Origin: Straminergon stramineum
Lineage: Eukaryota > Streptophyta > Bryopsida > Hypnales > Calliergonaceae
Reading direction: 5' to 3'
Length of the DNA stretch: 64,000 nt
NCBI GenBank assembly: GCA_963920665.1
Contig: OY987268.1
Span: 3,784,501-3,848,500 of the forward strand
In this document: positions 22,084 to 33,419 of the stretch, one piece after another
Numbering within the stretch: the first letter of the stretch is position 1
Layout: each line of letters starts with the position of its first letter
The notes under the pieces: model-generated
The model's database searches: none
Seen by the model: the letters and a program-made list of their open reading frames with translations, nothing else
Told to the model about the DNA's origin: nothing
Translations under genes and position numbers: made by a program

Positions 22084-23036
22084 TTAACCCCTAAAGGACC
22101 AAATGGCATTTTTTTGGCAACATAGTAATTTGGGGCAGCTCACTATAAATGGGATTTTTAATTTTTTTCTTTAAAATTTTCACACAACATGTGCCCAAGG
22201 TGTAGCTTAAAGGCCCAAAAAATTTCATTACTTTTGAATACATGGTTAAAAAGTTAATGCATGATATGTAGTTTTCATTGCTCATTGGGCTGCTCGGGTA
22301 GCAAAAAAACTTCTTCAAAAATCAATTTTTTTAAAAATAAAAATTCGAATTTGATTTTCTAGATTTATATAAACATAGAAAGCTTTGAATCATTACATTT
22401 TGATTTATAACTTCAAAGTTATAAAGAGTTTTAGTTATAGGTAGTTTGTGGATAGTTATGGAATCTCCACTCCATAATAAACTTTAAAGACCTTTATTTA
22501 ACTCAATTTTCAATATTTCTGGAAAAAAATAAAATGGTTAGGTGTATATTGTTTATTACAAAATTACAACCATTGGGATTGGCATTTTCCAATTCCATAA
22601 AAAAATTGTTAAGAATTTCATATTTTGAATCATTCTCTCTTTCTTTCTACTTACTAATTTTTTCCTATATGTTGTACAATTCCCAATGATCTAACATTTT
22701 TCAAGCATGTGGCCAACTTGCCTGAAGAATGAATCCAAAGACTTACAACCATTTTGGACATTATTTCATAATGATCTGACCTTGAGAAGTGCAATTGCCC
22801 GAGTTATTCTAGAGCCAAAAAAAGTCTTTTTGTCAATTTCAACACTATTATCTTGCAATCTACATGGTGGAAATTTCTGATATTTTTTCCACATCTTCTC
22901 AAACCATCATACTACAAGATCCTACAGTTGCATGTGTCCCAAAATGTATTTTTTTCTAAAATTTGGTACTTGTACTAGAAATGTCAGTTTTGGAGTGTTT
23001 TTGGTGAAAACGTAGTCAAATACATTTAGTAGTTAA
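22084..23036. mobile_element. TTAA-flanked non-autonomous element
   Basis: The left boundary is TTAA (22084-22087) followed by CCCCTAAAGGACCAAATGGC, the clearest example of the family's left end. The right boundary is probably CATTTAGTAG-TTAA (23033-23036), which fits the CATTTAGAGG-TTAA end at 46,371-46,383. I see no transposase frame inside; it lies directly left of the solo LTR. Confidence 0.55.
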
Positions 23037-23158
23037 CTCAACAAACATCATTATAAGCCAATAATAAATGTCATCCATAGTTTGATTTATTTCATTTTTC
23101 AAAAACAAACATTCCAATAGTCAAAGATTTGACATTATAGTTATTATAGCTCCAAGAA

Positions 23159-24459
23159 TGTCACGACCCTCATCAAGAGGCGTGCCTAGCCACCTTGGTG
23201 AGCAAGGGGGACGTTGGGGGTGACTCTCCAAGCCTTGCAAGAGATGAGGTGAGGGGGACTAGGGGTCCCGAGCGATTAGAGCAATGTAGTGCTTTGATCC
23301 GGATAAATTTGGGGGCGTGTCGCACATGCTTGGAAAGCTTGTGAGAAGACGCGTCCATGAGTCCAAAGAACGCAAAAATCTAAGTTGGGAGTCAAAAGAT
23401 ATGGCTCCTCAAAGTTGGCAGTGTCCCCGCCGCGTCCCGAGGCTTAGGGACGTGGGAAACAAGGTTTGGGAGGTTTCCTTTGAGCCAAATAGGGCATGCC
23501 GCATATCATTGGAAAGCTAAGGAGACAAGATTTCTAGAATGATAAGTCTCATGAAGATATGAGCTATGAGCTAAAAGTTATGGGCATCCAAAGAGGGTGG
23601 AGTCCTAGAGAATTATACCTCCCGGGGGACTCGTACCTTTGGAGGGCCATAACTTCCTCAATACTTGTTGTATTGGGGAAAGTGAATAGTGAACGGTGAT
23701 CTACGGAAAATTTAGATCACGAAAATGGGCTCGTACTTGAGATTTGGAGCTCGGAGCTAAAAGTTATCCCGATGGGAAGATCAGGAGTCTTTAGGGGGTC
23801 CGGTTTGGGGATACCATTTGGAAATGGGTGGTCTTCCAAGATGGGGTGCATCTTGGGGGTTCCTGATGACCTCTAGTATGGGGGGGGGGGGCTGTCAAAT
23901 TCCGCAGAGAGTACTATGAGGAGGGGTGGTCTCCCTCCTCACTCCTGGATGGTGCCATGGTGAGCCTAAGTGGCCCCGGGTGATGAGGTTAGTGTTGGAA
24001 CCTCACCACCACTTGTGTGTTACCATGGAGTGCTTGTGCACTCCTTGATACCGGTTGGGTGGTGTCCCACTCCATACTAGGCCATGGTGTGAGTCCCGTT
24101 TGGTGAGTCCCGTTTGGTGAGTCCCGAAATGAGTTGGGTTGGACCTACTAGGGAATTGGCCCCATTCAAGGGCGGTTAGCACCGGTGGGGAGTAGTGCCT
24201 CCACCGAGTGCTTGGACATCAATGGAAGTTCCACCCCATGTCATCAAATGACATGCCCAGTGTCTTGTGGGAGTTAAGTGTTGGAAGGAAAGGATTGGGA
24301 GTCACGGAGGAATGGGGAACCCCATGACTTGAGTTGGAACCTAACGTTGTGGGTGCGTGGCATGTGCAATATTAGGAGAGCGTGAACCTTGGTGGCACTA
24401 AAGTGTTAAGTGCTTGGAAAATGAGCTTAAGGTGGTAAGTGTCACTAAGGGGCGCGACA
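23159..24459. mobile_element. Solo LTR of an LTR retrotransposon, 1301 bp
   Basis: The segment begins TGTCACGACCCT and ends GGGGCGCGACA, giving the TG...CA termini and short inverted ends typical of plant LTRs, especially Ty3/Gypsy types. The flanking five bases are AAGAA on both sides (23154-23158 and 24460-24464), a perfect 5-bp target-site duplication. It is much richer in G and C than its surroundings and contains a poly-G run near 23,880 and a short GTGAGTCCCGTTTG tandem repeat near 24,092. No internal gag-pol region or second LTR adjoins it, so it is best read as a solo LTR left by recombination. The Ty3/Gypsy assignment is inference. Confidence 0.88.
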
Positions 24460-24464
24460 AAGAA

Positions 24465-26699
24465 TTCATGAAACTCCATTTATAAGACACTTAAGATCAT
24501 TATAAGGTATCATTCGACAAAGGTGTTCAAAAAAAAATAATTTTCAATCCAAATTGCAAAAAAATTAGACTCTTTCAATGCCACATTAAGATTACCCCAC
24601 CGAGTGATAATATAGATTATTGTTGACTATATTTTCATTTTCATTCAACAATAAGTCGATACAATTTTTCATAGGTTGGAACTCTAAGTATCTATAAAAG
24701 TACATCCAATCTTCTATGTTTCTCTCTTTGACTGTATAAAGAGACAATTATATCTAGTAGAATGCAACCATTGCACTTTTCATTAAAGTCAACAACTACG
24801 AGGAATATGAGGGGGAAAATGTGTAGATTCACGACTTGGATAGGGCAAGTTGAAATAGTTTATACATTGGTATGGATACAACATCAACAAGCACACATGA
24901 GAATCAACAACAAATGTGATCAATGTGCTTCAAAAGATACAAGAATTTCATTCACTTTATCATGATAAACCAAAGCCTATTCAATAATAACTTCTCATAG
25001 AAGCTTTGTTTATTTAGTCCTTAGTTTGCATGTGATAGTTGCTTGCTTCAACCTTGAACTCCTTTTGAACTCATCATTAAAGAAGGAAAACGTATCAATA
25101 ATGTCATAGAAATATACTTTGGAACCTTCTAAAAGTAGTAGTTCTTTAAGAAATAAATTGTAAGTAAAAATAGATGATAGTATATAAAGATGCTAAGGCT
25201 AAGATAATATTTAGTTTCAACAATATATCTCTTTCACTTCTAGATTCTTGATCTAGATATGCTTTTGTAGTCTTCTTTAAAATCTATTGTCTGATCTTGT
25301 CTTGAAAAATATTCATTTTTCTTGTACTTATAGTGTCTATAATTCCCATCATGGAAAAATAGAGTTTTGAAAGATTTGGTATATCTTGATACCAATGAAC
25401 TTAAATTTCAATAAGCCATCATTTTCCAAATGTTATCATTCTCTCAAGAATTGAAGTTCTTACAACAATTAAGCATCTTGTACAAAAATAGTTCAACATA
25501 TATTCTAACTACTATGGACAATGATATAGAAGATTGTCTTAATGATCTTTTGGCTAGGCTGCAAATGCAATTATTTGGACAAGGAATTTAATCAACCAAC
25601 TTTTTTTCTGAGGGTTATTATCAACATTGGAAAACTCAAATTGTGCTATAGTAAGGTTGCTAGAAGGTTGAACATTATTGTATGTTGGCGGTAGGCCTAT
25701 AGTTCATCTAAAAAATTGATCTATTGCATTGTTCATCTTATTATGAAATACTTGGATACTACAATAGTCACTAGGAACAAGAACAATATGGTGACCTCAT
25801 CAAATTATCCAACATGCAACTAGATCTACTGTTGTAGTATTCTCGAAGTTGTTGGTATAAATTTTTGCTCCTTATGATAGCAATAACAAGTGTATGTGGG
25901 TTGAAGACACTTGTTGCATCCTTGCTAACATCACAATGTCTTGTCTTGTTTTAGGGACGGACATAGGTGAGGTCTATTGCATCTTCAAGTATTTTTGATA
26001 TTCTTCAAAAACATCTATATTACATTCTCAAGCATTACTCTACAAGTTTAAGTCCTACACTTCCAATAGGTAGATGATGATATGCTTTGCGCAAACTATA
26101 GATTAGTATAATTCTATCAAGAAGAGATTGTATATACTTGTGATTTGTTTGGCAAGAAGTGACCCATACATGACGCAAAACTCATATATTAGCAATAAAT
26201 TGCATATATCGTGTTCTAGATCAAATTTCTCATTCCTAGAAGCTCAAATATGACACTAATGCAAGTTAGACCTATATCTATTATGATTTAAGCTTCTAAA
26301 GTAATATGAATACACAAAGCACGATGAATACCTGGAAAACTATTGGTCAATAATCAAAGTAATTTGGTAACTACATGCCTTTCGTCATGAAAAGTAGCAT
26401 CCTCCTCAAATTAAAGTAGGATTTGCCATGCATTTTCTAGCAATTACAGATGGTTGAGACAATGGTACAAGGCATAGTAATAGATGTATAACTTCAACCC
26501 TACTCTACATGACAAAATCATTTCCACCAATGTAAGAAAAATGTACACATAAAAGTTAATTGAAAAAGAATAACATTCAAACCAAGTTATGCAACATATA
26601 ATATAATCCAATCCCGAAGAAGTGTGTTTCTTTCAAAAGTATTGCTAACACATTATGGAGTATATAATATAATCCCAAACAAGTGTGTATTTTAAAAGT
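24465..26699. other. Gene-free AT-rich region
   Basis: I see no coding segment. A short direct repeat (TATAATATAATCC...AAGTGTGT) occurs near 26,597 and 26,664. Confidence 0.6.
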
Positions 26700-27473
26700 A
26701 GCAAAAGATACAGAGAGACTGGCGTACGTCGAGACACCCTCAAGAGTGAACCTAGTCGCTCCGAGGACAAATGCGGAAGCTAACCCTTAGAGATGTGCAA
26801 GGTTCACCGTGTTTACTCAAAGATGCCAAACATTTGAACATTAGGATGGACAGCATATTGAGGACCCCCAAGAACAGCCCAGATTTGTAATGCACGATGG
26901 ATGACTTCGTTTCAAAAGTACAAATTCGGATGATGCTTTCGGCAGTCCATTTCAACGACACTTCAAAACCATGCGACAATTCCGGAAAGATAAAGCAAAC
27001 GGTGGAAAGATACTCGGCAAAAGTTCAAGAAGGATAAGACGAGACGGAATCAATTGGAGGAACCATAACTCATATTTACCAGACGAATCATACACAAAGT
27101 TCGTAGCATGATCGAGAAAGATCAAGGCCATATCGACAGATCTTTTCGAAAGCTATCAGATCAATGCAAAGGAGAATACTGTAAATTCTCCGCACTGAAA
27201 ATGAATGACAAATCCTATGCCCGAATATAGACGCACTATGGACTCAACTGCGTGCTTGCAGTGTCTGAATATAACTAATCCTCCAATATACTTTTCGAAT
27301 CCTCCACTATGTCGTGCACAATGCCAGAAAATGGATAACTGCGAAAAGAACAAACGACAGGCGCTACAAACCATCTCAAGTTACGGAACTATTTGACCTT
27401 GAGATAAACAACATCTGAAACTCCACGGAACATCAAAACCGCAGATCGCATCCAACACCAAGTATTCACCTGC
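26700..27473 (-). other. Downstream flank of the AdoMetDC gene (probable 3' UTR and beyond)
   Basis: Base composition shifts to higher complexity and GC just after 26,700 and stays so up to the AdoMetDC stop codon, which suggests transcribed 3' UTR. I could not fix a polyadenylation site. Short frames here look accidental. Confidence 0.45.
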
Positions 27474-28637
27474 TCATCCCTTCTGCACTTTAGACTTCTT
27501 GATCACCACCTTCTTCGAGCCCCTGCTCGCACCAGCCCCACCTCGAATAAGAGGCAACGAGGCAGCAGAAGAACCAAAGCCCCTCTTCTCCTTGAACGTA
27601 TGAAACACCACGATGCTGCCGCAAGGCAGTTCCTGACGGCTGCTACCGTCACAAACGTACCCCGTCGGACACACTGAAGCACCCCAAGAACCTGAAGTAT
27701 GCAAAGCCTTGTTCCCGTCCGTCACGTGCACAGACATGGCAAAGACGGCGGGTTTGAATGAAGCAACCACCTTGTCCACCAGGGTTGGCAGGTCCACTTG
27801 CCACGGGTTGTAGCCCATAGCTTCGAAACTGGCATAGCTCAGTCCATCTTCGGGAGTCACGTGAATGGTCGAGTGCGCTCCTCCTTCAATACCATTCATA
27901 GAGTAACCACACGGATCGAAGGCGAAGTCGCAGATGCGAGACTCCGGCAGCATCTTGTCGATGTTGGCAGCCTTGGTCATGTCGAGACCCGTTTCCAGCC
28001 CCGAGGCCTTGACGAAGTTTCCGGCTGCCTGCCTGTCGAGCTTGGTCATACACATCTCCAGCGTGTACGCAGGCTCGGCAGCGACTACTCCGTCATCCGC
28101 AGCGGTGTAAATGTGCCAGTTAGGAAACACACCCTTGCTACCCATCACGAAAGCCTTGCCTCCGCCGCCCAAATTCCCGAAATACTCCTCCAAATAACGG
28201 ACCTCCTCGGTGAAACTCCCGTGGGGGTAAGGCTGGACAGCCGGAAACATAAACGTTCCCCTAGTATACTTCACGCGGCTGACTTTCAGGGCCAACTTGC
28301 CGGCCGACTCCAGGAGGAACGGCAACGCGCACAGAAGCTGCGTCGTGCCGCACGTCTTGATCACCATGCGCTGCGGGTAGATGAACAGGCTCGACTCGGA
28401 CAGCACGTAAGAATCGAGCTCCTCGTTGCTCATTTGCGCCACGATGGTGCACTCCGCAGCGCGCAGCATGTTGTCGAGCTCCGCCCGAGGGATGGCCCGC
28501 AAGCCTTGCCCTTCGGGGTCGCGGAAAACGGGAGCAGGCCGGAACTCGATGTCGAGCCGCTTCTCAAATCCTTCAAAACCTGGACTGGCCACGGACCCAG
28601 CCGCAGCACCCGTATCGGTCGGAAAAGAGACACCCAT
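27474..28637 (-). CDS. SAMDC: S-adenosylmethionine decarboxylase proenzyme
   Basis: AdoMetDC makes decarboxylated SAM, the aminopropyl donor for spermidine and spermine, in the cytosol. The 387-residue frame has no intron, as is usual for plant AdoMetDC. The proenzyme self-cleaves at YVLSE-SSLF; here this is Glu81-Ser82, so Ser82 would become the pyruvoyl group. Other expected residues are present: Cys96 in IKTCGTT, Ser246 in DPCGYSMNG and His259 in TIHVTPEDG. The start fits because no ATG lies between the upstream uORF and this ATG. The C-terminus is a Gly/Lys-rich tail (KKVVIKKSKVQKG), somewhat longer and more basic than I would expect. The G+C-rich coding sequence stands out from the AT-rich surroundings. 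Translation is very probably controlled by polyamines through the overlapping tiny and small uORFs in the leader. Confidence 0.98.
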   Translation of the reverse strand: MGVSFPTDTGAAAGSVASPGFEGFEKRLDIEFRPAPVFRDPEGQGLRAIPRAELDNMLRAAECTIVAQMSNEELDSYVLSESSLFIYPQRMVIKTCGTTQLLCALPFLLESAGKLALKVSRVKYTRGTFMFPAVQPYPHGSFTEEVRYLEEYFGNLGGGGKAFVMGSKGVFPNWHIYTAADDGVVAAEPAYTLEMCMTKLDRQAAGNFVKASGLETGLDMTKAANIDKMLPESRICDFAFDPCGYSMNGIEGGAHSTIHVTPEDGLSYASFEAMGYNPWQVDLPTLVDKVVASFKPAVFAMSVHVTDGNKALHTSGSWGASVCPTGYVCDGSSRQELPCGSIVVFHTFKEKRGFGSSAASLPLIRGGAGASRGSKKVVIKKSKVQKG

Positions 28638-28881
28638 GCTTGCTTATGTACCGAGTATCAAAAATGGTCTCTCGATGGCTCTCTGGGAACAGTATCTACA
28701 AAGGGTGGAGAAAGGAGCCAACTGAAAAAGACGGGAGGTTGAACCGCTCTCCCGAGCGGGGAGCTGATCTGCAGATTCGCAAGGTATGTTCTCGTCTCGA
28801 ACAACAGATCAGCCCCAAATACAGAGGAAAAGGGGAGAGGAATCTAGTCTACGGGATGGTCGTTATTCCCTGAGCAAAATA

Positions 28882-29188
28882 TCAGGAGGGCTTGCGCACG
28901 CACTGCAACATTCCAAGAACAACAAAACAAAGAGTTTAGCAATCGGGGCATCCTCGAAACAAATTCCAAACAGGACCCCTGATCCGCAGGACACAACGGA
29001 GGCAATGCAAATTCTTTAAAATTCCCGGCTTCCATTAAAGCCACCTCATCGGCACTTACGTTTGAGTAGGCAGCAGTGCGGAACTTCTCGCTTCCTCCGT
29101 GAGGTCGTACGTCCTCAATCCCGTAGCCGAGCGGACTTTCGTATTGTATCGAACTCTTCTTCGACTTCTTACCACCTTTGGTCTCCAT
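28882..29188 (-). CDS. Small conserved upstream ORF of AdoMetDC (49 residues, split by an intron)
   Basis: Exons are 29188-29060 (43 codons, METKGGKKSKKSS... to AAYSN) and 28902-28882 (CVRKPS and TGA), joined in phase 0 across a 157-nt intron with GTAAGT donor and TTGCAG acceptor. The product matches the plant AdoMetDC small uORF in start, length, the LGYGIEDVRPHGG core and the RKPS C-terminus. In the family this peptide stalls the ribosome when polyamines are high and so represses the main ORF. If the intron were retained, the frame would read on without the RKPS end to a stop at 28844, giving a much longer, different peptide. No further ATG occurs in the 244 nt before the main start codon. 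Confidence 0.93.
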
Positions 29189-29196
29189 TATAACAT
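29188..29196 (-). promoter_or_regulatory. Tiny upstream ORF overlapping the small uORF by one base
   Basis: The minus strand reads ATG TTA TAA (29196-29188). The last A of its stop is the first A of the small uORF start codon. This one-base overlap is the arrangement known from plant AdoMetDC leaders, where the tiny uORF limits small-uORF translation when polyamines are low. An in-frame ATG at 29215 could extend the small uORF, but it lies upstream of the probable splice acceptor (29206) and so in intron sequence. Confidence 0.9.
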
Positions 29197-29205
29197 GCAG
29201 ATACC

Positions 29206-29487
29206 CTACAAACACAAAAGAAAAACCCGGCTCGCACTCAAGAAAAGAGAAGCATCATCAACAAGACAACACAGCAATACACGGCCATCTCGAACCAAGA
29301 AGAAATTGACAACGCTCCTGTCGGAACCAGAATTCTATCAAAACAGCATCTCTCCTCTCAATATCAAAAAGAGAGCGACAAAGCAATTAAAACCATAAAA
29401 CACAAGAACACCTTCGCTCCTGAAAATACTCACGAATTCCCCAGCAGCAAACAAAAGAGAGCACCGCAACAAGCGAAATGCACTCAC
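29206..29487 (-). other. Leader intron of AdoMetDC (donor not certain)
   Basis: A strong acceptor (TTTTGTGTTTGTAG, ending at 29206) lies 10 nt before the tiny uORF. Two good donors are available: GTGAGT at 29487 and GTGAGT at 29433. They would give introns of 282 or 228 nt and may be alternatives. Confidence 0.65.
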
Positions 29488-29899
29488 AATGACTTCGTCG
29501 TCTTGACTGACGGAGGAAACCCTTAACCGCCAATTGGGCCAACGCCCGCACCGCTTGCGTTACCCCGCAAACCTTCCCCAAACCCGAAGAAACTCCCCGC
29601 GCTCCCAGAAACCGAAATCTCTCACAGGCAGAGGAAGGAAATGCAAGTACTCAAGGCGGGACACAGGCAAGCAAGCCAAAGCAAGCTCGGTGGCCACGGG
29701 AGAGCGCGTGATGGTAACAAGACGGCGAGCGTCAGCGAAGAGGGCGTGCATATGAAGGCGAGAGAGGGCTGCGACGGCGGAAAGAGGGAGGGGCGCAGAC
29801 CCACGGTGAAGGGAGAGAGAGGGTGTATCACCGCGAAAGGGACGGAGTCTCTGACCATGTATTCACTTTTGCAAAGCGCTTTTTCGTGGTCCACTTAAG

Positions 29900-29906
29900 T
29901 TTTATA
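29900..29906 (-). promoter_or_regulatory. Candidate TATA box of the AdoMetDC promoter
   Basis: TATAAAA on the minus strand, about 710 bp upstream of the tiny uORF and followed by a pyrimidine-rich, GC-richer leader-like region. A start near 29,870 would leave other ATGs in the leader, so the true start could be further downstream. Confidence 0.45.
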
Positions 29907-29939
29907 CTTGTGTGCCCTGCCCGTTGCCACAGCATTATA

Positions 29940-29999
29940 ATAAAGTAAAAGTGAAGTAAAAGTAAAAGTAAAAGTGAAGTGGAAGTGAAGTAAAAGTAA
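29940..29999. repeat. AAGTAAAAGTGA-type simple repeat
   Basis: About ten imperfect hexamer units (AAAAGT, AAGTGA, AAGTGG) lie directly upstream of the candidate TATA box. Confidence 0.85.
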
Positions 30000-30470
30000 T
30001 TTTCTAATTTTCTAATTCACAAAAACTTCAAAATTCAATGTCCTTCACACTGTAGGTTCAAACACCAAGAAACAAAGCCCATGCACCCCTCTTACACAAT
30101 GACAATGAGCTTTCCAACGTTACCAAGAACATAACTAGGGGTGCACAATTTTCAATAATCTCATCACAACAAACTAACTAACAACTAACTACCTAACTTA
30201 AAGTATGGATAGACTAGTGTGCCATGTGCTATTGCCACAACCAAAAAGAAAAGTAAAAGTAATTTTTTTAATTTTGAATTCATTAAAACTTTGAAATTCA
30301 ATATCTTTTCTACTACAAGTCGGAACGCCACAAATCAAAGCCCGTGCATTGCTCCTTGAAAAGAGCTTTCCAATTGTACCAAGAACATAATTAGAGGACA
30401 TACAATTCCAGAGATTTCAATGTAACAAACAAAACAAACAAGCAACCTTACTTAAGGTATAGATAGTTAG
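29990..30470. repeat. Two adjacent copies of a dispersed repeat of about 230 bp
   Basis: 29,990-30,200 and 30,240-30,470 share an order of phrases: AAAGTAATTTT, AATTCA...AAAACTT, CAAAGCCC.TGCA, GAGCTTTCCAA, ACCAAGAACATAA and CTTA.GGTATGGATAG. A third, more diverged copy lies at 54,360-54,590. Confidence 0.65.
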
Positions 30471-30667
30471 AACCAATCTAATTGATTTTTTGGTGGTAAG
30501 GTATGTACACTCCAAAATCAACACATTGAGAAAAATGACATTACGTAGTAGTAGCCTACATTTTGGTGTATCAAATTTACATCAACAATAGATAGTGTTG
30601 TTTGTAGGGTGCATTGCTGATTTTGGATGTACTAACCTCAGAGTAACTTGCACCCTAGGATGTATAT

Positions 30668-31139
30668 CACGGTTGCTAGCATATGAGCCTAGGATCTTGA
30701 GCCCATGAGCTTGGGAGCCTAGGCTCCTACGTTGTTGGTACCTATATTATAGATGCCTTCTATAGTTATAGGTGTCTATATTGTAGGTACCTATGTTATA
30801 AGCACCTTCCATGAATATAGGATGTTCATATTTTAGTTGTCTATGTTGTAAGTGCCTATGTTATAAGCACCTTCCATGGTTATAGGATGTGTTATATAAT
30901 AAATGCCTAATTATATTATGGGTGTCTATGTTTTAGGTACCTATATCATAGGCACCTTTTATGGTTATAGTATATTTATAATATAGGTACCTATGTTAAG
31001 AGCACCTTATATGGTTATAGGGTACTCATATTATAAGTATGTATGTTATAAACACCTTCAATAGTTGTAGAATATCTACTTACACCTAAGCTTAAGGCTC
31101 ATAGGCTCTCATTTCTAGGCTCACATGCTAGCATCATTG
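30668..31139. mobile_element. TIR element (472 bp) with internal tandem repeats and a 10-bp target duplication
   Basis: Terminal inverted repeats of about 25 bp start CACGGTTGCTAGCATATGAG on the left; the right end, inverted, reads CAATGATGCTAGCATGTGAG. GGATGTATAT flanks both ends (30658-30667 and 31140-31149), a perfect 10-bp duplication. The interior (30,730-31,080) is a degenerate tandem repeat of TAGGTACCTATGTTATAAGC followed by a CACCTT.CATGGTTATAGG phrase. The duplication length suggests a Mutator-like origin; no coding sequence is present. The TIR-plus-tandem structure is foldback-like. Confidence 0.8.
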
Positions 31140-31149
31140 GGATGTATAT

Positions 31150-33400
31150 AAGTAAGTAAAAAATGGATAGAATTATCCACATATGTACATTCATCCAAAA
31201 AAAATATTTATAATTAATATCTTTCATCAAACAATTTACAAATTTAGTATTATTTTAGAAGGTTTTCTTAATTTCATACATTTTTCCAGAAGAAATTCTT
31301 ATTCATAAAGGAGCTAGTGTCCAAATCAATATTTTGGCAAAAAAAAATTGGTTTATTGGGACTATCAGTAATGAGCTATCCTAGTTGTGTTATTGGGAAT
31401 CATAGTTGAGGGAGTTCTCACACTCTATGTCCTTAAATTGATTCAAGAACTCATCCCTATTGTGACTCCCCCTAATGTTGAGTTGAGTCCATTTTATCTC
31501 TATATTTGACATTGAAATGTGCACTTCTACTAGAACCAAAATGTATATAAATTATATGTAAGGGATAGCTATAAATGATTGTGCTTATTGGACTTGTTGG
31601 GTCCATGAGGTATATGATTTGATTCCTAGCAATGTCCGTAGCCTAAACATAGTCATTTGGTTTGATGGAAAATTCAAAAATTCTTGCTACTGGTAGGATT
31701 TGGACCTTGGTATAAATGTTAGGGCTTGGTTAATTACTTCTTGATGTAGTTGTTGTTGTATGTGCCAAAATTAAAAAATTGTAAAATGTATACTATTGAA
31801 ATAGTAATAGTGTTCTAAATGCTAGTTTGGAAATGTTCATTGCTAAAATAGTACTAGTGCACATTTCAATGATAGTTGTTGTATATTTTTGCTCTAGGTA
31901 AATACGGTGGCAAAAATAAACTCTGTTGAATTTGTGGATAATTTACCTTATGTGTAAATGATTTTTTATTTTTTATTTTTTTCCTTCAAAGATGGAATCA
32001 TGTTTCTTTAATCAATCATAAGGTATACTATATTTGTAAGGGGTTTAAATATTTTCGAAGGTTCACAAATTGAGCTTGAACCTTATTGCTTAAAATCAAT
32101 AAATTGTAATACACTTCTTCAAACATCACATAAAGTAAAGTGACTAGGTGGCATGAAGCTGAATCTACCAATTGTAATCTAAAGTTAATTAACCGAATCT
32201 TCAATTACATGATTTCTAAGGACTAAGTCATCAAGTTTCCTTGCCAAGTACAAACTTTATCAACATATGAGTAGCCAAATCTAAATTCATAGTGATGTGA
32301 GTAAACATTAATTGTGTTCTAAGAAACTCACTCATATTGCTATATGCCAAGTCAACTAAACTCAACCACGTATTCATGACGTCATCAATTGATTTTGATT
32401 ATTAATAAATTGGTTTATGAAGATCCAAATGCACCTAAGGTGACCCCTTTAAGAAGAAGCTACACCCTTGAGTTCTAATAACCTAGCATTCCTTAGAACA
32501 TATAAGAGGCAAAAAATCCGTATGACCAATTAAGGAAGTTCATGCAAAGCACTAAGTTTTTTAATCGAAGTACTAAACTATATTTGCTTGTAATTTCAAA
32601 GCTTCCAATTTTTTGGAGGATTGATTCTTCTCCACCTACTACTAGGTACAAATTGCCTATTACATTATTGTCACCATTGAAATAGACTTTTTTTTTTCAA
32701 TTATTTGTTTGAATTATTTCAAATTATTTTTTCTTCTCAATTTGTATAACCAAAATTTTAAAAAATAATTCAAGAATGCATATGAAGTATTTATTATCAA
32801 TATTTTTTAATATATATATTTCCAATTTATTTATGAACTTTAGATTTTTTTCTTGAAGTTGTACAATGTAATTTTTTTATTATAAAAAGTCTAGAGATGC
32901 AAGCTCACCTGTTGAAGGGTTTAAAAAGCATATTTGTGAAATTTAAGCATTACAATGTTATAACTGACCAGTAATGTTTTTAAGTATAAAATTTTATGAT
33001 GCCTTGTATCAACAAGTTAACTCAATGTAATAAAGGATTAAGTCAACTTAAAAGACAAATATTCTTGGTTGAATACTGTAGATAAGCTTTGGTACTAATT
33101 TTTAAATTAGACAAAATCCAAGGCTAATAGTAAAGTTCATTCCTAGGGAGGCTAGTTAAATAGGATTACTTCTAAATGACTCTTATTAGGTCATTGCAAT
33201 TGTAGAATAATATAGGAAATATGTTCTTTAACCACATAAACAAATGTTTTTCCTCACATGATACAACTAATTACTAGATTTGCCACTCCACTCTTAAAGG
33301 CCACAAAGGTTAAGTAAAGCTCCCAATTTGTAAATTCTTTATCTTTCTTTTATATTCTTTACAACTTTCCTCTAATCTTTTTCCAAATCGGATGTTTACT
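31150..33400. other. Gene-free AT-rich region
   Basis: I see no gene, long inverted repeat or clear tandem repeat. Confidence 0.55.
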
Positions 33401-33419
33401 TAACAGCCCCTTGGCTCTT

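Noticed and set aside
27798..28742. A 314-codon open frame on the plus strand
   Set aside because: It is antisense to AdoMetDC and arises from the GC-rich codon use of that gene. Its composition (His/Arg/Gln-rich) fits a shadow frame.
29188..29215. Extended small uORF starting at an upstream in-frame ATG
   Set aside because: That ATG lies upstream of the splice acceptor at 29,206, so it would be removed, and the family starts at METKGG.
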